Positions 35,717-42,455 of a DNA stretch of 44,849 nucleotides are shown here, in pieces. Positions within the stretch are counted from its first letter, which is position 1. Every line of letters starts with the position of its first letter. A model generated the notes under the pieces. That model worked only from the letters and a program-made list of their open reading frames with translations. It searched no databases and was not told the DNA's origin. The position numbers and the translations under genes were made by a program. Source of the stretch: Prolixibacteraceae bacterium (GTDB lineage: Bacteria; Bacteroidota; Bacteroidia; Bacteroidales; Prolixibacteraceae); contig CANJNY010000028.1 of NCBI GenBank assembly GCA_947475715.1, forward strand, positions 1-44,849. The letters run 5' to 3'.

Positions 35717-37744
35717 ATGATAAAATATATTCTCTTTTGTTTCAGTATTCTGTATTCAGCTCCATCCTTTTCCCAGGATAGAACCTTTGACTTGATGCCT
35801 GTTCCAAAGGCTATTAAGTCTACAGGAGATCGCTTTCGCTTATTAAAAAGCTTTTCAATAGGTGTGATTGGAAATCCGAGTGATCGCATATACAAAGAAG
35901 CATCCCGCTCATTACGCCGATTGGATGACCGGATGGGACTTTTCTTTATGCAAGGGAATATTACCAAAAAAGATAATAATACTACCGCAAGCTTACTTAT
36001 TGAGGTAAAAAGGGCGGCAAATCTGAAGTTATATGAGGATGAAAGTTATCAGTTATTTTCAGGGGCAAAGCAGGTTAGAATTGTTGCCAATACAGACTTG
36101 GGGGCCATTCGCGGGTTGGAAACTTTACAGCAACTTCTAAGCACAGATGACTTTGGTTACTATTTCCCCGGCGTTGAAATCAATGATGATCCTCGCTTTC
36201 CCTGGCGAGGACTACTGCTGGATATCACGCTTCACTGGATGCCCATGGATGTTATTAAACGCACACTCGATTGCATGGCCTCGGTAAAAATGAATGTTTT
36301 ACACCTACATCTTACAGAAGATCAGCTATTTGGAATTGAGTCGAAAGTGTTTCCCCGATTGCAGGAAGTTGGAGCCGAAGGGAATTATTATAGCCAGGAG
36401 AATATTAAGGAAATTATTGCTTTTGCAGATCAACGGGGAATTCGCGTGGTGCCTGAGTTTGATGTTCCAGGTCATTGCACCTCCTGGCTAAAGGCTTACC
36501 CGGAATTGGCAAGTGTAAAAAGAGAGTATGAATTGCAGCGATATTTCGGGGTGTTTGACCCTGCTTTGGATGTTACGAAAGACTATACTTATGAATTTCT
36601 GGAAAAGTTGTTTACTGAGATGTCACAGCTTTTTCCCGATGAGTATTTTCATATAGGAGGTGATGAAAATACAGGAAAGGATTGGGACCGAAATCCCAAT
36701 ATTAAAGAGTATATGCAAAAGAAGGGTATGAAAACTTATCGTGAGTTGGAGACAGAATTCATACAACGATTGCTCCCAATTTTGCAAAAAAATGGTAAAA
36801 AGATGATGGGATGGGACGAAATTCTGAGGCCAGGTGTTCCTCATGATATTATGATCCAGTCATGGCGTGGCACAGAATCGCTTGTTGAGGCTGCCAAAAA
36901 AGAGTATACCGCGCTGCTGTCCACCGGTTATTACATTGATCTGATACAGCCTACCGACTTTCATTATCTGACTGATCCGATACCTGCCAATACAACGCTC
37001 ACAGCAGAGCAGCAAAAATTTATTGTAGGGGGAGAAGCCACCATGTGGACAGAACTTGTTACTCCGGAAACAGTTGACTCGCGTATTTGGCCACGCACAG
37101 CAGCCATTGCTGAAAGGCTTTGGTCGGCCTCAACCGTTAATAATGTAACGGATATGTACCGAAGGTTAGACCAGATTAGTCTCTTACTCGAAGGGCTGGG
37201 ATCTACGCATATTAAAAACAAAGGTATGCTCCTGCGCAGACTTGCCAATTCAGTTGATACAAAAGCACTGGAAGTTCTTGTTGACGTTATAGAACCACTG
37301 AAGATCTATGAACGGAATGCCGGGGATACGATGTATACTGTTTTCTCGCCCTTTACTAAAATTGCGGATGTTGCTACACCGGATCAAAAAATAGCGCGCG
37401 AATTCAGAAAAAATGTCTCAATTTATTGTGCATCAAGGGATAAATTGTTAGAAAAAGATCTCCTTGAACATCTTTCTGTGTGGAAAGAAAACCATGCACC
37501 CTTTTTAGAAATAGTTAAAAGGTCACCGGTCTTGACTGAAGCAGTTGGCCTTTCAGAAAATCTGGCTCAAATTGCCAATCTAGGTTTACAGGGAATTGGC
37601 TATATGAATACTCGTTCTTCGCCGCCGGGGGGCTGGAAAACTGAGAGTCTGGAAATCACCAAAAAAGCAAAGGAACAGGGTGGTCGATGCGACCTTCAGG
37701 TGGTTACTGCTATCGAAGAATTAATTAATGCAGCAAGTAAATAA
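35717..37744 (+). CDS. GH20 beta-N-acetylhexosaminidase, secreted
   Basis: A 675-residue family 20 enzyme that removes terminal beta-GlcNAc or GalNAc by substrate-assisted catalysis. A signal peptide (cleavage near SFSQ) leads to the GH20b alpha/beta domain (about 25-150, ending at GLETLQQLL). The catalytic barrel starts at FPWRGLLLDITLHWMP. FHIGGDENTG holds the Asp-Glu pair D316/E317 (stabiliser and acid/base). RVVPEFDVPGH and WGTES-like WRGTESLVEAA are further family features, and GGEATMWTELV is the barrel end. A helical C-terminal region of about 180 residues follows. The NagX-like gene follows after 77 bp on the same strand. Confidence 0.94.
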   Translation: MIKYILFCFSILYSAPSFSQDRTFDLMPVPKAIKSTGDRFRLLKSFSIGVIGNPSDRIYKEASRSLRRLDDRMGLFFMQGNITKKDNNTTASLLIEVKRAANLKLYEDESYQLFSGAKQVRIVANTDLGAIRGLETLQQLLSTDDFGYYFPGVEINDDPRFPWRGLLLDITLHWMPMDVIKRTLDCMASVKMNVLHLHLTEDQLFGIESKVFPRLQEVGAEGNYYSQENIKEIIAFADQRGIRVVPEFDVPGHCTSWLKAYPELASVKREYELQRYFGVFDPALDVTKDYTYEFLEKLFTEMSQLFPDEYFHIGGDENTGKDWDRNPNIKEYMQKKGMKTYRELETEFIQRLLPILQKNGKKMMGWDEILRPGVPHDIMIQSWRGTESLVEAAKKEYTALLSTGYYIDLIQPTDFHYLTDPIPANTTLTAEQQKFIVGGEATMWTELVTPETVDSRIWPRTAAIAERLWSASTVNNVTDMYRRLDQISLLLEGLGSTHIKNKGMLLRRLANSVDTKALEVLVDVIEPLKIYERNAGDTMYTVFSPFTKIADVATPDQKIAREFRKNVSIYCASRDKLLEKDLLEHLSVWKENHAPFLEIVKRSPVLTEAVGLSENLAQIANLGLQGIGYMNTRSSPPGGWKTESLEITKKAKEQGGRCDLQVVTAIEELINAASK

Positions 37745-37821
37745 CCTTGAGATTCAGCATCGCAGACAGGTTATTGTGAGTTTAAAGAAACAAGTATTTA
37801 GGATTAATTGATTTGGAAAAA

Positions 37822-38943
37822 ATGAATGAGACAACAATGAATGAAAGCAGCGGGCGATTGATCTCTCTCGATGCTTTTCGTGGAATTACAATTGCAGCAA
37901 TGATTTTGGTTAATTTTCCAGGTAAAAGCGACCATGTTTTTTCAACCCTTCAGCATACTCATTGGAATGGAATAACCTCGACCGATCTTATTGCACCATT
38001 TTTCTTATTTATCGTCGGTGTTGCTATTTCCTTTGCTTACACAAAAAGAATTGATGCCGGCGTGAGTCCATCAACGATGTACAGTAAGCTTATTTTCAGA
38101 TCTTTAAAAATATTCGGTATTGGGATGTTCCTGAATATTTTAGGATTATTACCTGATTTTAATTTTGCAGATATTCGCTATACCGGAACATTGCACAGGA
38201 TCGCAATCGTATTTCTTGTTTGCGGGTTCATTTTTCTGAATACGCGATGGAAAACACAGGCTATTATTGGAGCTGCGACCCTTATTCTCTATTGGCTTGC
38301 AATGACACTCATCCCTACCCCAGGATATAGTAAGGTAATGCTTGAACCCGGGATAAATCTGGCAGCATGGATTGACAATAAATTTCTGCCGGGTAAAATG
38401 TGGCAGGGAACGTGGGATCCGGAAGGAATTTTAAGCACACTACCTTCCATTGTTACAGGTATAACGGGTATGTTGGCCGGAACAATATTATTGAAAATTA
38501 AATCACAGGAATACAAGGTAATCTATTTATTTACCTTTGGGTTTGCATCAACCATCTTTGGTGTAATCTGGAGTTGGGTGTTCCCTCTCAATGAAAACTT
38601 GTGGACCAGTTCATTTGTCCTTTTTACTTCAGGGCTTGCTTCCATGACGCTCGCAGCTTCCATTTTCGTTATTGATATCCTTCAATATCAGAAAAATACA
38701 CAATTTGGAGTAATATATGGCTCCAATGCAATTACAATATATGTTCTGGCCGAACTTTTTGCTTCGTTTTTTTATGGGATTAAAATAGCCGGTGGAAGTT
38801 TAAATGATCATTTCTTTAATTTCTTTACCTCAATTGGTGGCGCTCCCAAGTTTGTAAGCATGGTGTATGCACTAATTTATGTCGGAATTAATTTCATACC
38901 TGCCTATATACTGTATAAGAAGAAGATTTTTATTAAATTATAA
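37822..38943 (+). CDS. NagX/HGSNAT-like membrane acyltransferase (DUF5009-type)
   Basis: A membrane protein of about 373 residues with around ten helices. It opens with GRLISLDAFRGITIAAMILVNFPG, the hallmark of the heparan-alpha-glucosaminide N-acetyltransferase/NagX group, then DLIAPFFLFIVGVAIS and GTLHRIAIVFLVCG. Family members transfer acetyl groups to amino sugars across the membrane or assist GlcNAc uptake. Linkage to GH20 fits amino-sugar salvage. A TTG at 37813 and an ATG at 37837 are alternative starts; 37822 is chosen as the first ATG. It converges on the small ABM-like gene. Confidence 0.85.
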   Translation: MNETTMNESSGRLISLDAFRGITIAAMILVNFPGKSDHVFSTLQHTHWNGITSTDLIAPFFLFIVGVAISFAYTKRIDAGVSPSTMYSKLIFRSLKIFGIGMFLNILGLLPDFNFADIRYTGTLHRIAIVFLVCGFIFLNTRWKTQAIIGAATLILYWLAMTLIPTPGYSKVMLEPGINLAAWIDNKFLPGKMWQGTWDPEGILSTLPSIVTGITGMLAGTILLKIKSQEYKVIYLFTFGFASTIFGVIWSWVFPLNENLWTSSFVLFTSGLASMTLAASIFVIDILQYQKNTQFGVIYGSNAITIYVLAELFASFFYGIKIAGGSLNDHFFNFFTSIGGAPKFVSMVYALIYVGINFIPAYILYKKKIFIKL

Positions 38944-38979
38944 ATAAGCTTGTTGAATGATGTTTTGATATTGTTAGTT

Positions 38980-39309
38980 TTAATAATTTTTCCCTTTTGA
39001 TTCTAGTAGTGAATAGGCCTCTTCCCAACTTGGTATTGTATCAGATTCATAACCATAGGTCCTACCGGTAGCGATTGATTTAAACGCTTTCATTGCTTTA
39101 AGATGAACACCGTTTCTCATAAAGGCTAACATCAGTTCGCGGTTTTCCCAGGCCGAGAGTGTACAATTATAGCCGTTGATTTTTTTGACTGCACTATAGA
39201 TATTTCCTTTTGCCGATTTTGCTTCACCAAAAGAGGGGATTGCGAGAGTCCAAAATCGTATAAATCCCCACAACCCTTTTGGCTTTAATCCTGTAATTGA
39301 GATATGCAT
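38980..39309 (-). CDS. Small ABM/DUF3291-like protein
   Basis: A 109-residue cytoplasmic protein. MHISITGLKPKGLWGFIRFWTLA with FGEAKSAKGNIYSAVKKINGY and TLSAWENRELMLAFMRNG is the pattern of dimeric alpha-beta-barrel proteins (antibiotic-biosynthesis-monooxygenase-like, spheroidene-monooxygenase-like, DUF3291). Function is unknown. It is the last gene of the minus-strand run, 44 bp after the fucosidase, and probably shares its transcript. Confidence 0.65.
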   Translation of the reverse strand: MHISITGLKPKGLWGFIRFWTLAIPSFGEAKSAKGNIYSAVKKINGYNCTLSAWENRELMLAFMRNGVHLKAMKAFKSIATGRTYGYESDTIPSWEEAYSLLESKGKNY

Positions 39310-39353
39310 AATGTTATCATTAGATAATTACACACAAAGAAAATAATTTTTAA

Positions 39354-41060
39354 TTAATTAATAACGTATGCAGAACCAAATGTAACTTTCCCATTAGCGG
39401 GGATTTTGCTTTCAATCGAAAAAGTTAAAACAGAACTCCCCTTATCTGTTACACTTGCCGTCCGATTTACATTGATAGTTTGCCCGGAGATCGAAACAAA
39501 TTCCTGTAGGGCTTTTGATCCATCATAATAAATTTCAGCATCCGTTAGCTTTAATTTTACAGTACTATCAGCCGGAATTACATTCACAATATATTGACCT
39601 GGCAAATTGATCAGTTTACTTAAATTTATTTCTACTTTTGTCTTTCCGGATTGAAACATATCCTTTTTGAACTCCAAAACGTCAGCGGTTGCAGACCATA
39701 GATTCAAAGTATCTTTTTTGAAAGCCTTAAACTCATTTACAAAATAAACAGACAAGGATCGGATCAAAGGTGTACCTACAGATTCAGTCACATTAAGTTC
39801 CACTGCAGTAACTGATATGTCATTAAAATAATCTATCTTTTTTCGACCCACTGATTGTCCTTTCGCTAATTCAATCCATTTGTCCCCGACCAGGCCTTTA
39901 ATGGTATAAAGCCTTATTCGTTCTCCCTGACGGTAATCTTCCATGGTAACAACATGGTTTATAAGTGTGGGAGATGAGAAACTAATCGTTGTTTTTGTTC
40001 CTTGTTTATTTTCGATCGATTTCAGGGGATCTTTAAATCGTCTCTCTATTTCAGCCCCAAGCATCTTATAGTGATCCACATCACGAATCGGAATGAGCCC
40101 TGTTGTATCAGGCGTGGCATTTAGTAGAAATACTCCGCCATATCCCACGGACTTGTAATAACATTCCATCAACTTTTCAATCGATTTTCGGTGTTTTATT
40201 TTTTCAGGTGACCATAACCAATAATGGTCGTACAAAGGAGTGTCTGCCTCTAGCGGGGCCCAGCAGTTACCATTCGAAGTGCTTTGTAATTGCGTAGATA
40301 CTCCTGACTTAAGGAGTTCACAATCGATAGAATTCCATGCGGGATAGGCAAGTTTACCTGATTCAGTACCTGGCCATCTTATTGAGGCACGGGATCCCTG
40401 AAAAATCACCGCATTACCGGCATATTTATCCAGGATATCCCCCACTTCAATTTTACAACTGCCATCAAACCAAAGCTCCTGAATATCCCCATATTTTGTA
40501 AGCACTTCCTTCAGCTGATCTCTGAAGATCAAACTATATGCCTTCTGTTTTGAAGGATCTGCTGTTTGTCCCCCACTTCCAACTCCTGCACCCCACTCCA
40601 AATCACCAGGATAGATATATACTCCAAGATTCACCCCAAATTTTTTACACGATTTTGAAAGGTCACTTAACACATCTCCATTCCCATTTTTATAAGGGGT
40701 GTTTTTAATACTGTAATTCGAACCAGTCTGCCACCAGCAAAAGCCACCTACATGTTTTGCGACAAAAAGTATTTCTTTCGCTCCCCAGGAAAGCGCAACC
40801 TGGCACCATTGGTCTGTATTTAACTTCGAGGGATTAAATCGGCTTAATGGTAATGCAGGACTATCTTCCTCACTTCCATTCCATGTGCCCGGTGTCATAT
40901 GTATAAACATTATACGTTCCTGCTCGTGCCATTTATATTGTACATCAGAAGGGATGGCGATTCTTTTTTTTCCAGTTATATCAGCTTCAGAGCTATTATT
41001 CGATTGGCAACCAAACACCGCTGATAGAAAAATAAGTGATAAAAATTTTAGAGCTTTCAT
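39354..41060 (-). CDS. GH29 alpha-L-fucosidase lipoprotein
   Basis: A 568-residue lipoprotein (lipobox VFGC, C18) of family 29, a retaining alpha-L-fucosidase. The catalytic barrel spans about 35-345 with HVGGFCWWQTGSNYS, the conserved GVYIYPGDLEW strand and ELWFDGS, in which D199 is the expected nucleophile. The barrel ends LLNATPDTTGLIP. A beta-sandwich C-terminal region follows (about 350-568). The acid/base residue varies in this family and I cannot point to it surely. It starts two bases after the phosphoesterase stop, so they are one operon. Fucose on N-glycan cores or antennae would be a consistent substrate. Confidence 0.92.
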   Translation of the reverse strand: MKALKFLSLIFLSAVFGCQSNNSSEADITGKKRIAIPSDVQYKWHEQERIMFIHMTPGTWNGSEEDSPALPLSRFNPSKLNTDQWCQVALSWGAKEILFVAKHVGGFCWWQTGSNYSIKNTPYKNGNGDVLSDLSKSCKKFGVNLGVYIYPGDLEWGAGVGSGGQTADPSKQKAYSLIFRDQLKEVLTKYGDIQELWFDGSCKIEVGDILDKYAGNAVIFQGSRASIRWPGTESGKLAYPAWNSIDCELLKSGVSTQLQSTSNGNCWAPLEADTPLYDHYWLWSPEKIKHRKSIEKLMECYYKSVGYGGVFLLNATPDTTGLIPIRDVDHYKMLGAEIERRFKDPLKSIENKQGTKTTISFSSPTLINHVVTMEDYRQGERIRLYTIKGLVGDKWIELAKGQSVGRKKIDYFNDISVTAVELNVTESVGTPLIRSLSVYFVNEFKAFKKDTLNLWSATADVLEFKKDMFQSGKTKVEINLSKLINLPGQYIVNVIPADSTVKLKLTDAEIYYDGSKALQEFVSISGQTINVNRTASVTDKGSSVLTFSIESKIPANGKVTFGSAYVIN

Positions 41061-41062
41061 TT

Positions 41063-42046
41063 TTAAAATTGAAGTTTTCTATCGGTAATATCCGGTTTTG
41101 TATAGTCTAAATCATAGCCGGTGTATCCCATATCTTTAGGATGAGGCCCCACAAACTCTGATAGCTTTCCTTTTATTATTATATCCTTATCTGTTATCTC
41201 TACAAAAGCATAAATAGAATCTTTATAGGGTGCAGTATAACGGATGTCAGGGAAACAATTATCAAGCGTCTCGCTATAACGACCTGTCATGATATAATTT
41301 GCACCAAGCCACCTATAGGAAGAACTATTGATTTGAATATAATGAATGCCGTTAATTTCTTGATTTTGATCGATATGTGTATGACCATTGATGCATGTTA
41401 CTACTTTTTTAAACCCTGCACGCTTATTTGCTTCTTCAAAAATTTCTCTTATTTGTAAGCGATTAATTAACCCAGCCTGATCATCACCCACTGGTTGATG
41501 AACAAATACGACTACCTGAAGCGTGGTTTTTTGCAAATCATCCTTCAACCATTCTCTTTGTTTTTCACCAACATAACGTGGATATCCCTGTTTATAATCA
41601 GGATTTTTTTCATTTCCATCCAGGATAATAAAATGAAAACCAGATGAATCAAATGAATAGTAACTCCTATTGAGCCCATAAAACTTCAGCACTACATCTA
41701 ATGTGGCAGATCCATCATCTAAATCAAAATCATGGTTGCCAATAACATGATACTTATCACCAGGGTGGCTATCAAATATTCCCAAAAAACCCTTATTTGT
41801 CTCTTTGGGTTGACAAAAATCACCAAGCTGGATAATAAAATCAAGCTCTTTATTTTTAGTAGCATTTAAAAAAGTGCGGAGCCTGTAATCCCCATCATGC
41901 ATCACATCAGTATGAACATCGGTTATTATACCAAAACTTACCTTTTTCGTAGGTTTTCTGGGAACTGATATTGCAGATAAATCAAGAGGTAAAGCTACGA
42001 CTGAACTACCTATGGCTAGATCTCTAATAAATTTTCTTCTTTCCAT
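41063..42046 (-). CDS. Exported calcineurin-like metallophosphoesterase
   Basis: A 327-residue phosphoesterase. The leader MERRKFIRDLAIGSSVVALP is Tat-like (twin Arg). The metal-binding motifs are in order: ITDVHTD (D43, H45), QLGDFCQ (D76), IGNHDFD (N104, H105) and GHTHID near the end. PRYVGEKQREWLKDDL and VVFVHQPVGDDQAG are typical of the secreted Icc-type group. It could cleave phosphomonoesters or diesters; with a fucosidase two bases downstream, removal of phosphate from a glycan is a possible role but inferred. First gene of the minus-strand run down to 38980. Confidence 0.88.
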   Translation of the reverse strand: MERRKFIRDLAIGSSVVALPLDLSAISVPRKPTKKVSFGIITDVHTDVMHDGDYRLRTFLNATKNKELDFIIQLGDFCQPKETNKGFLGIFDSHPGDKYHVIGNHDFDLDDGSATLDVVLKFYGLNRSYYSFDSSGFHFIILDGNEKNPDYKQGYPRYVGEKQREWLKDDLQKTTLQVVVFVHQPVGDDQAGLINRLQIREIFEEANKRAGFKKVVTCINGHTHIDQNQEINGIHYIQINSSSYRWLGANYIMTGRYSETLDNCFPDIRYTAPYKDSIYAFVEITDKDIIIKGKLSEFVGPHPKDMGYTGYDLDYTKPDITDRKLQF

Positions 42047-42342
42047 TTTTATTTTTTTACTTGCGTAAGATAATTCAAATTTTATACTAAATTTTTAAAA
42101 TAAGTCATCTGAATTATGAATTGGAATTCGGCTTTGGGCTCTTTAAAAAAATTATATTTAAATTATGATAATAAAATAGTTAGTTTTATGTAGACCACCC
42201 TGGACAGATCACAACCAAGGTAGTAAATAGCTGTAAAAATTCCGATTACATACGATTTCAGAGTTTTTTTAGGCACTTTGTGGTATGCTTTTGTACTCCT
42301 TTGTCCTGAATTGTTTACCTCGGTTAGAGTACTTGCAAAAAG

Positions 42343-42372
42343 AAAACCACCCTCGGTTTGGAGAGTGGTTTT
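42343..42372 (-). terminator. Intrinsic terminator for the fibre-like gene
   Basis: AAAACCAC (42343-42350) pairs with GTGGTTTT (42365-42372) around a 14-nt loop. On the minus strand the stem is followed by CTTTTTG. It lies about 84 bp past the fibre-like stop. The rest of the 42047-42455 spacer shows nothing else recognisable. Confidence 0.7.
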
Positions 42373-42455
42373 ACCTAATTTTTTGATTTTAAATTCCTAA
42401 TAATCTGTTGCTTGTAACGAACTTTAAAATTTTTGTATTTGTCCATTTTAAATGG

